A stretch of DNA of 64,000 nt from Streptomyces caelestis (GTDB lineage Bacteria; Actinomycetota; Actinomycetes; Streptomycetales; Streptomycetaceae): the NCBI RefSeq assembly GCF_014205255.1, contig NZ_JACHNE010000001.1, positions 2,852,001 through 2,916,000 on the forward strand. The letters are read 5' to 3'. The notes below the pieces were generated by a model. The model made no database searches. It was not told the DNA's origin and was given only the letters and a program-made list of their open reading frames with translations. The translations under genes and the position numbers were made by a program. Positions 9,373 through 18,700 of this stretch are shown here, one piece after another; the stretch's first letter is position 1; the number at the start of each line of letters is the position of its first letter.

Positions 9373-9409
9373 TGACGTGGTGCGGTTCAGGCCAGTCTGC
9401 ACCACGTCA
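9373..9409. repeat. 11-bp perfect inverted repeat upstream of the PfkB kinase gene
   Basis: The arms TGACGTGGTGC (9373-9383) and GCACCACGTCA (9399-9409) are perfect inverse complements separated by 15 bp. They lie 12-48 bp upstream of the GTG start. It could be an operator for a dimeric regulator or a 5'UTR hairpin close to the ribosome-binding site. Confidence 0.6.
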
Positions 9410-9501
9410 CCGACAACGTGACGCCGATCACGCCGGTCCCGCCCGTTCCGCCAGCTCGCGCCGGCCCCCGTGCGCCCCCCTGGGCCACCGGAGAGCCGGT
9501 G

Positions 9502-10791
9502 CTACCAGCGGGGCACCGAGGGCGTCACCCACTCCGGGTCGGCGACCCGCATGGCCGCCGCGTCGTCGCGGTCCCGCAGCGCACCGTCGTCGTCCAGCCA
9601 CCGCCGGTGCAGTACGGCCAGCCGCTCACGGTCGAGCTCCACGCCGAGCCCGGGCGCGTCGGACACGGTCACCTTGCCGCCCTCGAAGGCGAGCCGCTCG
9701 GTGAGCACGTCCTCCGACTGCCAGGGGTAGTGGGAGTCGCAGGCGTGGTGGAGGTTCGGGACGGTGGCCGCCACATGGGTCATCGCGGCGAGCGAGATGC
9801 CCAGGTGGGTGTTGGAGTGCATCGACACGCCGACGCCGAAGGTGCGGCAGACGGCGGCGAGCTGCTGGGTGTTGCGCAGTCCGCCCCAGTAGTGGTGGTC
9901 GGAGAGCACCACCTGGACGGCACCCCTGGTGAACGCCTCCTTGATCTCGGCGAAGGTCGTCACGCACATGTTGGTGGCGAGCGGCACCCCGGTCCGCTCG
10001 GCGACCTCGGCCATGGCGGGGGTGCCGAGGGTCGGGTCCTCCAGGTACTCCAGGACGTCCCCGAGCTCTTGCGCCACCCTCAGCGAGGTCTCCAGGGACC
10101 AGGCGCCGTTGGGGTCGAGCCGCAGCGGGTGCCCGGGGAACGCCTCGGCGAGCGCCCGGACGGCCGCGATCTCCTCGTCGGGCGGGAAGACACCGCCCTT
10201 GAGCTTGAAGGAGGTGAAGCCGTACCGCTCGGTGAACCGGCGGGCCTGTGCCACCACCCCGGCCGGGTCGACGGCGGCTCCCCAGTCGTCCTTCTCGCAG
10301 GCGACGCTCTCCGGGTGACCGGCCCACTTGTAGAACAGGTAGGCGCTGTACTCGACGGCGTCGCGCACCTTGCCGCCGAGCAGCGCGTGCACGGGCAGCC
10401 CGAGGGCCTTGCCGAGGGCGTCGAGGCAGGCCACCTCGAAGGCGGAGACGACGGAAAGACGCAGCTTGTCGGCGGTCTGGACACCGCGCAGCCCGCCGAC
10501 GTCGACGGCGTCGTCGACCCGGGAGGCGTCCACCGCCACCTGGTCCGCGACCGTGAACAGGCCGTTCAGGTCGCTGACCTGGCGTCCCATCAGCCGCTCG
10601 GCGAAGGGCCGGGCCAGCTCCAGGTACTTGGTGTCGCCGTAGGTCTCCCCCACGCCCGTGACCCCGTCCGCCGTGACGACCTCGACGATCAGCCGGGGTG
10701 TGTACGGCTGGTGCACGCCCTGCGTGTTCAGCAGCGGCGGGTCCGCGACCAGGATCGGCGTCAGCCGTACGTCGGTGATGGCGAGGTTCAC
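9502..10791 (-). CDS. gudD: Glucarate dehydratase (enolase superfamily)
   Basis: This encodes 429 residues of the enolase superfamily, glucarate dehydratase type, converting D-glucarate (or L-idarate) to 5-dehydro-4-deoxyglucarate. Visible active-site features are the KxK base motif in SFKLKGG, metal ligands in RLDPNGAW and LEDP, and the catalytic loop SDHHYWGG. HSNTHLGIS follows, which is characteristic of the GlucD group. The GTG at 10791 is chosen because AGGAG lies 7 nt upstream and it overlaps, as GTGA, the stop of an upstream reading frame that looks like a gene remnant. A longer ATG start at 10866 would add only Arg/Pro-rich residues in the wrong frame. The divergent IclR gene is a candidate regulator. 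Confidence 0.93.
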   Translation of the reverse strand: MNLAITDVRLTPILVADPPLLNTQGVHQPYTPRLIVEVVTADGVTGVGETYGDTKYLELARPFAERLMGRQVSDLNGLFTVADQVAVDASRVDDAVDVGGLRGVQTADKLRLSVVSAFEVACLDALGKALGLPVHALLGGKVRDAVEYSAYLFYKWAGHPESVACEKDDWGAAVDPAGVVAQARRFTERYGFTSFKLKGGVFPPDEEIAAVRALAEAFPGHPLRLDPNGAWSLETSLRVAQELGDVLEYLEDPTLGTPAMAEVAERTGVPLATNMCVTTFAEIKEAFTRGAVQVVLSDHHYWGGLRNTQQLAAVCRTFGVGVSMHSNTHLGISLAAMTHVAATVPNLHHACDSHYPWQSEDVLTERLAFEGGKVTVSDAPGLGVELDRERLAVLHRRWLDDDGALRDRDDAAAMRVADPEWVTPSVPRW

Positions 10792-10862
10792 GGAGCGGCT
10801 CCTGCGAGGTCGAGTCCTGCGGTGAGGAGGGCGGCCAGGTCGGCGGGCGAGAGGGCGTCTCC
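10788..10862 (-). pseudogene. 3' remnant of a lost upstream gene, possibly 5-dehydro-4-deoxyglucarate dehydratase
   Basis: A 23-codon open frame reading DALSPADLAALLTAGLDLA then GAAP ends in a TGA that overlaps the gudD GTG as GTGA, exactly how an upstream operon gene would end. The peptide resembles the last helix of dihydrodipicolinate-synthase-family KDGDH enzymes, which catalyse the next step of glucarate breakdown and are commonly adjacent to gudD. A stop codon (10863-10865) precedes the fragment and there is no start codon, so the body appears deleted. The identity is an inference from 23 residues and context. Confidence 0.4.
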
Positions 10863-10866
10863 TCAT

Positions 10867-10881
10867 GTAGACATCATCTAC
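10867..10881. promoter_or_regulatory. Candidate operator palindrome, gudD/iclR intergenic region
   Basis: GTAGA-catca-TCTAC forms a 15-bp palindrome in the divergent gudD-iclR region, abutting an ATG (10866 on the minus strand) that may be the start of the lost gene. Palindromes with a TGATG/CATCA core of this kind resemble sites bound by GntR-family regulators of sugar-acid operons. The protein that binds it is unknown; the adjacent regulator is IclR-type. Confidence 0.45.
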
Positions 10882-11035
10882 GTATGAGAATGCAGATTAA
10901 AGAGGCGAACGAGGGCCGTCAACCGCTCGAAGCGGCTCGATTACCCGGCCTTCGACAGGAGGCCCCCCGGAAGGGTCGGCCGTCCCAGGCCGGAATCTCT
11001 GGACTCCGGGCCAGGGAGCACGTCAAGATCGGCAC

Positions 11036-11815
11036 ATGTCAGACACAGGGGGCGTCCGCGAAGTGAAGTCCGCGGCCCGCACGGTCGAGCTGCTGGAACT
11101 CCTCGCGGCCCGCGGCGACCGCCCGGCACGGCTGCAGGAGCTGGCCGACGAACTCGGCGTGCCCCGCAGCTCGATGTACGCACTGCTCCAGACCCTGATC
11201 GCGCGCGGCTGGGTCCGCACCGACGTCACCGGCTCCCTGTACGGCATCGGTATCCACGCCCTGCTCACCGGCACCAGCTACCTCGACTCCGATCCGCGGG
11301 TCCGGGTCGTACGGCCGTATCTCGACGAGGCGTCCGAGGCGCTCGGCGAGACGATCCACATGGGGCGGCTCGACGGCCGGGACGTGGCGTATCTGGCGAC
11401 GCGGGAGTCGCACGAGTACCTGCGCACGATCAGCCGGGTGGGGCGGCGCCTGCCCGCGCACGTCGGGGCCCTGGGCAAGGCCCTGCTGGCGGAACGCCCG
11501 GACGCGGAACTGCCCGAGGGGCCGTACGAGGCGCTGACCGCGAACTCGCACACCAGCCGGGAGTCGCTGGCGGCCGACCTCGCCCGGGTCCGGGTTCGCG
11601 GCTGGTCCGTGGACCGGGAGGAGGGCGTGACCGGCATCGTCGGCTTCGGGTTCGCGCTGCGCTACGACACCCCGGCGCTGGACGCGATCAGCTGCTCGGT
11701 GCCGGTGGCCCGGCTCACGCCGGAGCACGAGGAACGGATCGTCGCCGTGATGCGGGAGATCCGGGCGAAGGTGGAGGCGACGGTTCCGGGGGCCGGGTCG
11801 GTGCACTGGCGTTAG
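11036..11815 (+). CDS. IclR family transcriptional regulator
   Basis: This encodes 259 residues with an N-terminal winged helix-turn-helix (KSAARTVELLELLA through LQELADELGVPRSSMYALLQTLIARGWV, about residues 9-60). A C-terminal IclR effector-binding (GAF-like) domain follows (GETIHMGRLDGRDVAYLATRE, then RLPAHVGALGKALLA, then GFGFALRYD). IclR proteins regulate aromatic and sugar-acid catabolism and often control the divergent operon, here gudD. Spacing to gudD is 244 bp and includes an operator-like palindrome. No specific ligand can be deduced. Confidence 0.92.
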   Translation: MSDTGGVREVKSAARTVELLELLAARGDRPARLQELADELGVPRSSMYALLQTLIARGWVRTDVTGSLYGIGIHALLTGTSYLDSDPRVRVVRPYLDEASEALGETIHMGRLDGRDVAYLATRESHEYLRTISRVGRRLPAHVGALGKALLAERPDAELPEGPYEALTANSHTSRESLAADLARVRVRGWSVDREEGVTGIVGFGFALRYDTPALDAISCSVPVARLTPEHEERIVAVMREIRAKVEATVPGAGSVHWR

Positions 11816-12018
11816 CGAAAACGCCCACGTCACCTCAGAAAAGGCGCTCGTTTACCCGGACTTCGCCGCACCAAACGCAACGTGCGCCACATCACACCCT
11901 CTCGGTTAACTCGTACGACTGCTTGCTTGATACAAATTGCCCGCGCGTTCCTGTCCGTCGACGGTCGTCGCCCAATCCCCCTTCTCCGCCGCTCCTTTCG
12001 CATGCCCTGGGAACGCCC

Positions 12019-13332
12019 GTGTTCGCCCCCCGCACCACCCCCTGGCCCCTCGTCGCCCTTTTCACGGCCGGGTACCTCGCCCCGTATCTGCTGCCGACCA
12101 CCGTCGGCCGCCTCGACTCGGGCCTACCTCTCTCCGCCACCCAGGCCGGCGCCGTCGGCAGTGCCCTGCTGCTGAGTTCGGCGTCCGCCGGATTCGCCCT
12201 GGCCTCCCGGGTCGAACGGATCGGGGCCCGCGCCCTCGCCCGGCTCGGCCTCGCACTGGCCCTGCTCGGCTACGGCGGTGCCGCACTGGCCACCGCCGTC
12301 CCGGCCGTCGTCGCCGGTGCGATGGTCGGCGGGTTCGGATCCGGCACGGCCACCACCGTCGCCGCCACCCTGATCGCCGCCCAGCGGGACCCGCACCGGG
12401 CCTCCACGGCAGGGCTGCTCAGCGTCTCCGCCCTCGCGGGCGCGGTGTATCTGACGGTCCCGCACCTCGGTCCGGGGCACGGTCTGCCCCTGGCCGCGAT
12501 CGCCCTCACGGCCCTGGCCGTGTGGCCGCTGACCGGCAGCCTGCCCTCCGGTACGCCCGCCGCGCCCGCGCGGCACCGCGAGACCCGGCTGCCCCATGCC
12601 CGTTCGGGCCTGGTGCTGGCCGCCGCCATGGTGTGCTGGTCGCTCGCCCAGAACTCCCTGTGGGGCGTGAGCGGACAGATCGGGCTGTCCCAGGCCCACC
12701 TCGGCGAGGCCACCGTCGGCGCCGTCTTCGCCGTGGCGCTGGGCGCCGGGCTGACCGGCGTCCTCGCGGCGGGCGCGCTCGGGGCGCGGCTGGGGCGCGC
12801 GGTGCCGATCGGGGCGGGCACGGTCCTCATCGCCGGCTGCATCGTGCTCAGCGCCTCCGCGACCGACCTGACGAGCTTCGCGACCGGCGAGATCGCCTGG
12901 AACACCCTGTATCCGGTGGTGCTGTCGTACCTGATCGGACTCGCCGCCTCGCTCGACCCGCGCGGCCGCTGGGCGGTGCTCGTCGGCTCGGCATCCTCGC
13001 TGGGCACGGCCGCCGGGCCGCTCACCGGCAGCCTCCTGTCCGCGCAGGCCGGGTTCCCGGCCATGGGCATGATCCTGGCCGCCGGTCTGCTGGTGGTCGC
13101 CCTGCCGATGACCGCCGTCGCCCTGCACACGAGCGGACGCCCGCTGCTCGCCGGGGCGATCCGCCGCCGCGGCGGCCACCCGGCCGCCCTGGTCGCCGCC
13201 GCCACGGGCACCCCCACCGGCACGGTCCCCGAGATCGGCGCTCCGGAACAGCCGGTGGTGGAGATCACCGTGGACACCCCGGCCGTCCCGGCCCAGCGCG
13301 CCTACGGCAAGGCGGGGTCAGAGGTCTTCTGA
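12019..13332 (+). CDS. Major facilitator superfamily transporter
   Basis: This encodes a 437-residue integral membrane protein with about 12 hydrophobic segments, starting VFAPRTTPWPLVALFTAGYLAP, and a ~50-residue polar C-terminal tail. It is an MFS-type secondary transporter; the substrate is unknown. Gly-rich ALALGLAAA-type helices and RxxRxGAR loops (VERIGARALARLG) fit the fold. The GTG at 12019 is preferred over the TTG at 11923 because GGGAA is 5 nt upstream and the extra 32 residues would be Pro/Arg-rich and non-membrane. The neighbouring IclR and glucarate genes suggest, but do not prove, sugar-acid uptake. The upstream 203 bp contain an AT-richer stretch (11914-11940) that may be a promoter. 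Confidence 0.85.
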   Translation: MFAPRTTPWPLVALFTAGYLAPYLLPTTVGRLDSGLPLSATQAGAVGSALLLSSASAGFALASRVERIGARALARLGLALALLGYGGAALATAVPAVVAGAMVGGFGSGTATTVAATLIAAQRDPHRASTAGLLSVSALAGAVYLTVPHLGPGHGLPLAAIALTALAVWPLTGSLPSGTPAAPARHRETRLPHARSGLVLAAAMVCWSLAQNSLWGVSGQIGLSQAHLGEATVGAVFAVALGAGLTGVLAAGALGARLGRAVPIGAGTVLIAGCIVLSASATDLTSFATGEIAWNTLYPVVLSYLIGLAASLDPRGRWAVLVGSASSLGTAAGPLTGSLLSAQAGFPAMGMILAAGLLVVALPMTAVALHTSGRPLLAGAIRRRGGHPAALVAAATGTPTGTVPEIGAPEQPVVEITVDTPAVPAQRAYGKAGSEVF

Positions 13333-13349
13333 GGCCTGCGGGTGGTTCC

Positions 13350-14366
13350 TCAGCGGAACTCGTAGGCCTTCACCTCGGCGAGATACCGCGCCCGCAGCTC
13401 CTCGTCGTCCTCCAGGAAGGAGGCGAGGAAGGAGTTGCGGGCGAGCTCGCGCAGCTGCTCCTCGCTCAGGCCGAGGGTGTCGCGCACGGCGTCGAAGTTG
13501 TCACCGGCGTACCCGCCGAAGTACGCCGGATCGTCCGAGTGCACCGTGCACATCAGGCCGGCGTCCAGCATGGCGGGCAGCGGATGGTCGGCGAGGGTGT
13601 CGACGGTCCGCAGCCGGACGTTCGACAGGGGACACAGCGTCAGCGGCACCCGCTCCCGCACCAGCCGCTCCACCAGCGCCGGGTCCTCCACGCAGCGCAG
13701 CCCGTGGTCGACCCGCTCGACACCGAGGACGTCCAGCGCCTCGGTGATGTACTCCGGCGGCCCCTCCTCACCGGCGTGCGCGACCCGCCGCAGCCCGAGC
13801 GCGGCGGCGGCCTCGTACACCTCGCGGAACTTCGCCGGCGGGTGCCCGACCTCGGCCGAGTCGAGGCCGACACCGGTGATCCGGTCCAGGTACGGCTTGG
13901 CCGCATGAAGGGTCGCCAGGGCCGACTCGGCGGACTCGTCACGCAGGAAGCACATGATCAGCCGGGTCGAGACGCCGTGCCGGGACTCGCTGTCGCCCAG
14001 CGCCCGCCACAGCCCCTCGACGACCGTGCCGAGCTCCAGCCCGCGGCTGGTGTGGGCCTGCGGGTCGAAGAAGATCTCCGCGTGCCGCACGCCCTGGGCG
14101 GCGGCGCGTTCGAGGTACTCGTTCGCCAGGTCCTCGAAGTCCCGCTCGGTGCGCAGGACGGCCATGAGCTCGTAGTACAGGTTCAGGAACGACTGGAGGT
14201 CCTCGAACCGGTACGCCTCGCGCAGCTCGTCCGTGTCCGCGTACGGCAGCGTGAGGCCATTGCGCGTGGCGAGCTCGAAGGCGAGTTCCGGTTCCAGGGT
14301 GCCTTCGATATGAAGGTGCAGTTCGGCTTTGGGGAGGGACATCAATTCATCGTACGGGCGTGTCAC
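13350..14366 (-). CDS. Adenine/adenosine deaminase family protein, adenine deaminase type
   Basis: This encodes 338 residues of the metal-dependent amidohydrolase superfamily that deaminates adenine or adenosine. The zinc HxH is in [14 protein letters not shown] (residues 17-19). Further metal/active-site motifs are [20 protein letters not shown], and [11 protein letters not shown]. The combination [28 protein letters not shown] and GEEGPPEYI is typical of bacterial/fungal adenine deaminases rather than adenosine deaminase, so adenine to hypoxanthine is my preferred reaction. The GTG at 14366 overlaps the RNase Z stop by 4 bp (GTGA); an ATG at 14342 is the alternative. It is the last gene of the HIT-rnz-deaminase operon. 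Confidence 0.88.
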   Translation of the reverse strand: MTRPYDELMSLPKAELHLHIEGTLEPELAFELATRNGLTLPYADTDELREAYRFEDLQSFLNLYYELMAVLRTERDFEDLANEYLERAAAQGVRHAEIFFDPQAHTSRGLELGTVVEGLWRALGDSESRHGVSTRLIMCFLRDESAESALATLHAAKPYLDRITGVGLDSAEVGHPPAKFREVYEAAAALGLRRVAHAGEEGPPEYITEALDVLGVERVDHGLRCVEDPALVERLVRERVPLTLCPLSNVRLRTVDTLADHPLPAMLDAGLMCTVHSDDPAYFGGYAGDNFDAVRDTLGLSEEQLRELARNSFLASFLEDDEELRARYLAEVKAYEFR

Positions 14367-15268
14367 CGACGCTTCGGAACCGGCACCCTCAGCAGATCGT
14401 GCGCCACGGTCAGCTCCCCCTCGTACCCCGCCGCCCGCGCCTGCCGCTCGAACTCGTCCGGGTCGGTGTAGCGCTGGCTGAAGTGGGTCAGCACGAGGTG
14501 CCGCACACCGCCGTCCCGGGCCACCCGCGCGGCCTGACCTGCCGTCAGGTGTCCGTGCTCCACCGCGAGTTGTTCGTCCTCGTCGAGGAAGGTCGACTCG
14601 ATGACGAGCATGTCGCAGCCCTCGGCGAGCGCGTACACCCCCTCGCACAGTCGGGTGTCCATGACGAACGCGAACCGCTGCCCGCGCCGTACCTCGCTGA
14701 CGTCGTCGAGCGAGACCCCGCCGAGCGACCCCTCGCGCTGGATCCGGCCGACGTCCGGCCCCTTGATGCCGTGCGCGGCGAGCCGCTCGGGCAGCATGCG
14801 GCGGCCGTCGTGCTCGACGATCCGGTAGCCGTACGAATCGATCGAGTGCGACAGCCTGCGGGCGTCCAGCGTGTACGACGGCGTGACCGCGAGCACGCCG
14901 TCCCCGTCGGCCGGGGCCTCGGTGATGAAGACGCTCGCGCGGTAGGGCGTGGCGTACTGGAGCCGCTCGTAGAAACGCTGCCCGGACTTCGGGTAGTGGG
15001 CGGTGATCTCGTGCGGCACCTGGTCGAGGTTGATCCGCTGGATGACCCCGGGCAGGCCCAGTGCGTGGTCGCCGTGGAAGTGCGTGACGCAGATCCGGTT
15101 CAGGTCGTGGGCGGCGACCCCGGCACGCACCATCTGGCGCTGCGTGCCCTCGCCGGGGTCGAACAGGATGCCCTCGCCGTCCCAGCGGAGCAGGTAGCCG
15201 TTGTGGTTGCGGTGGCGGGTCGGGACCTGGCTGGCGGTACCGAGCACCACGAGTTCACGTACGGACAA
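14363..15268 (-). CDS. rnz: Ribonuclease Z
   Basis: This encodes 301 residues of the metallo-beta-lactamase superfamily tRNA 3'-endonuclease, which removes tRNA 3' trailers. This matters here because the tRNA genes in this window do not encode CCA. It contains the zinc motif THFHGDH (residues 62-68), [11 protein letters not shown], an FVMDTR strand, and the C-terminal LTHFSQRY. The exosite arm corresponds to the region around residues 155-180 ([12 protein letters not shown]). Six bp separate it from the upstream HIT gene, and its stop overlaps the downstream deaminase start. Confidence 0.95.
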   Translation of the reverse strand: MSVRELVVLGTASQVPTRHRNHNGYLLRWDGEGILFDPGEGTQRQMVRAGVAAHDLNRICVTHFHGDHALGLPGVIQRINLDQVPHEITAHYPKSGQRFYERLQYATPYRASVFITEAPADGDGVLAVTPSYTLDARRLSHSIDSYGYRIVEHDGRRMLPERLAAHGIKGPDVGRIQREGSLGGVSLDDVSEVRRGQRFAFVMDTRLCEGVYALAEGCDMLVIESTFLDEDEQLAVEHGHLTAGQAARVARDGGVRHLVLTHFSQRYTDPDEFERQARAAGYEGELTVAHDLLRVPVPKRR

Positions 15269-15274
15269 GGCGGA

Positions 15275-15628
15275 TTACCCCGGAGGCCAGTCGAGGCCGC
15301 GGCCGCCGAGCACGTGGCCGTGCACGTGCCAGACCGTCTGGCCGGCGCCGCTGCCGGTGTTGAAGACGAGGCGGTAGCTGTCCAGCTTCTCCTCGTCGGC
15401 GACGGCCTGGGCCTCGCGGAGCACGTCCGCGGTGAGGGCCGGGTCGGCGGCGGCGAGTGCGGCGGCGTTCTCGTGGTGCGCCTTGGGGATGATCAGGACA
15501 TGGGTGGGGGCCTGGGGATTGATGTCGCGGAACGCGATGGTGGTGTCCGTCTCGCGGACGATCGTCGCCGGGATGGTTCCGGCGACGATCTTGCAGAACA
15601 GGCAGTCGCCCTGTGGCTCCCCTGCCAT
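15275..15628 (-). CDS. HIT family (histidine triad) nucleotide-binding protein
   Basis: This encodes 117 residues of the Hint branch of HIT proteins, purine nucleoside phosphoramidases/AMP-lysine hydrolases. The histidine triad is HVHGHV (residues 101-106). An N-terminal CLFCKI zinc-type motif, followed by IVRET and the AFRDINPQAPTHVLIIPK strand, is standard. The ATG at 15628 has GGAGGG 4 nt upstream. It heads the HIT-rnz-deaminase operon. A 19-nt hairpin-forming stretch (about 15696-15714) separates it from the tricorn gene. Confidence 0.95.
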   Translation of the reverse strand: MAGEPQGDCLFCKIVAGTIPATIVRETDTTIAFRDINPQAPTHVLIIPKAHHENAAALAAADPALTADVLREAQAVADEEKLDSYRLVFNTGSGAGQTVWHVHGHVLGGRGLDWPPG

Positions 15629-15716
15629 TTTCCCTCCGGGGGTTGACCGAATGCGGTGTCCGACCCGGGCATCGTATCGTCGTCGGGTGCGGGTGCGTTG
15701 GGGCTGGTCGCGCCCC

Positions 15717-18700
15717 TCAAGAGGTCGGCAAGGTCGGCGGCGTTTTCGCCGGACTGCCCTCCAGACTCTCCAGAGCGAGTCGGATCGCCCCGTCCAGTTG
15801 GGCGTCCCTGCCCGCCACGTAGTCCTGGGGCCGCTGGAGGACCTCCACGTCCGGATCCACCCCGTGGTTCTCCACCCCCCACTCATAGCCCTCCAGCCAG
15901 AAGGCGTACTTGGGCTGGGTGACGAGGGTGCCGTCGACCAGGCGGTAGCGGCTGTCGATGCCGATGACGCCGCCCCAGGTGCGGGTGCCGACGACCGGAC
16001 CCAGGCCGAGGGCCTTGATCGCGGCGTTGACGATGTCGCCGTCGGAGCCGGAGAACTCGTTGGCGACGGCCACGACGGGGCCGCGGGGGGCGTCCTCGGG
16101 GTAGCTGTAGGGGCGCATGCCGCGCGGCACGGCCCAGCCGACGATGCGGCGGGCGAGTTTCTCGACGACCAGCTGGGAGGTGTGGCCGCCGCGGTTCTCG
16201 CGGACGTCGACGACCAGCCCCTCGCGGGCGACCTCGACGCGCAGGTCGCGGTGGATCTGGGCCCAGCCGGGCGCCTGCATGTCCGGGACGTGGAGGTAGC
16301 CGAGGCGGCCGCCGGACTTCTCGTGGACGTAGGCCCGCCGGTCGGCGACCCAGGCGTGGTACCGCAACGGCTCCTCGTCCGCGACCGGAACGACGACGGC
16401 GTGCCGCGGGTCGCCGCCGCCGGACGGGGAGATGGTGAGCTCCACCGGCTTGCCCGCCGTGCCGATCAGCAGCGGGCCGGGGCCGGCCACCGGGTCGACC
16501 GGATGTCCGGCGATCGCGAGGATCGCGTCCCCGGGGCGTACGGCGACGCCGGGCGCGGCCAGCGGGCTGCGGGCGTCCGGGTCGGAGGTCTCGGAGGGCA
16601 GGATGCGGTCGACGCGCCAACTGCCGTCCTCGTGGCGTGAGATGTCGGCACCGAGCAAGCCCTGGCGGGGACCGCCGCCGAATCCGCCGCGCGGGGTGAC
16701 GTAGGCGTGCGAGGTGCCGAGTTCGCCCTGCACCTCCCACAGCAGGTCGACCAGGTCGTCATGGGTGGCGAGCCGGTCGACGACCGGCCGGTAGCGGTCG
16801 AGGACGCCGGCCCAGTCGACGCCGCTCATGTCCGGACGCCAGAAGTGGTCCCGCATGATGCGGCCGTTCTCGTCGAACATCTGCCGCCACTCGGCGGCCG
16901 GGTCGATGAACTGGCGTACGCGGCCGAGGTCGACGGTGATGTTGGTGTCGCTGTCGTCGTCGCCGGAGGCGCGCCGATCGCTGGGGACGACCTTGAGCCG
17001 CCCGTCGGTCCACAGCAGCACCCGCTTGCCGTCGCCGCTGACCTCGAAGTGGTCGGCGTCGACGGCGAGGTGCTCGACCCGTTGCTGGGCGAGGTCGTAG
17101 CGCTCCAGCTCGGACTTGGGGTCGGGGTCGTCCGGGGTGGCCCGGGACGCGCCGAGCACACCGGCGATCGGGTGGCGCAGCCACAGGACGCCGTCCTTGG
17201 CGGCGCGCAGGTTGGAGTAGCGGGCGGCCTCGACCGGGAAGGGCACGATGCGGTCGGCGAGGCCTTCGAGGTCGATGCGGGTGGTGGGGGCGCCCTCGCT
17301 GTCGGGGGTCTCCTCCCGGTCGGGCGTCTCGAAGGACCGGCCGTGCCGCTGCGGCCCGAACGGGGAGGGCGTGGTGGCCGCGAGCGTGATCAGATGCGGC
17401 CGGGCGCCCTCCACGAAGGCCAGGTCGAAGACATGCTCGTCGTAGACCGGGTCGAAGGAGCGGGTCGACAGGAACGCGAGGTGCTTGCCGTCCGCCGTGA
17501 ACGCCGGCGCGTAGTCCTGGAAGCGCAGCGGGGTCGCCTCGGTGACCGACAGGTCGGTGGTGTTGGCGAGCTTCAGCTGGCACAGGGGCCGCGGGCCGGG
17601 GTGGGACCAGGCGAGCCAGGACGAGTCCGGCGAGAAGACGAGCCCGGACACGTCACCGTCCTCGCTGCGGTCCACCTCCCGCACCTCGCCCGTCTCCCTC
17701 TCGACGAGCAGCAGCCGCCCGTCGTGGGAGGCCACGGCCGCCCGGCTGCCGTCCGGCGCCACGGCGAGGTCCAGCACCCTGCCGAGCTGCCCGGCGGCGA
17801 GCCGGCGCGGTGTCGCCCCCGGGGCGAGGCCGGTGGCGGGCGCGAACTCCAGGGCGTCGTCGCCCTCGGCGTCCGTCACCCACACCACCCACTCCTCGCC
17901 GTCCGCGCGGAACGCCCGCGGCATCCGGGCCCGCACCCCGGGCGTCGCGGCCAGCGCGCGGGCCGGGCCGGAGCGGTGGGTGACCCAGTGGACGGACCCG
18001 CGTACGGACACGGCGCTGCCGCGCGCGGTGTGGTCCGGGGACGCCGACCCGAACCAGCGGGAGGCGTTGACCGGGAACGGCTGGAGGTCGACGCGCTGCC
18101 CGCCGAGCCGCACGTCCAGCCGCCGCGCCTCGGCCCCGTCCAGGTCGTCCAGCACCCACAGCTCACCGGCGCTGGAGTAGACGACACGGGTGCCGTCGGT
18201 CGCGGCGTGCCGGGCGTAGAACCCGTCGAGCGGGGTGTGCCGGCGCAGGTCGGACCCGTCGGCGAGGGAGGAGTACAGCGCGCCGGTGCCCTCGTGGTCG
18301 GACAGGAAGGCGGTACGGTCCCCCACCCACAGCGGGTACTCGATGTTCCCGTCGAGTTCCTCGTGCAGCCGGACGAACTCCCCGTCGCCCTCCCGGTCGA
18401 TCCACAACTTGCCCGCCGTGCCGCCCCGGTACCGCTTCCACCAGGCCGCCTCGCGCCCCATCGGCGCGGACAGCAGGACGACGCTCGGCCCGTAGGCGAT
18501 GTCACCGACCGGCCCGTACGGCAGGGTGGTGGCCGGGCCGCCGTCGAGCGGAACGGCACGCGCCCAGGTGCGGCGCAGGCTCGCCTGCCCCTGGGCGCTG
18601 ATCGCGAGTACCTCGCCGTCCGGGGTCCAGCCGCGCACCTGGGTCTTCGGACTGCCCCAGTACGTCAGGCGCTTGGCGGAGCCGCCGTCGACCGGGGCGA

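Noticed and set aside
10884..11066. 60-codon ORF between gudD and the IclR gene
   Set aside because: Overlaps the IclR start, lacks a ribosome-binding site and has atypical codon use; the region is better seen as a control region.
9502..14366. Genomic island around glucarate, IclR, MFS and deaminase genes
   Set aside because: No integrase, tRNA, terminal repeats or compositional break visible; more likely ordinary accessory gene content within a core region.
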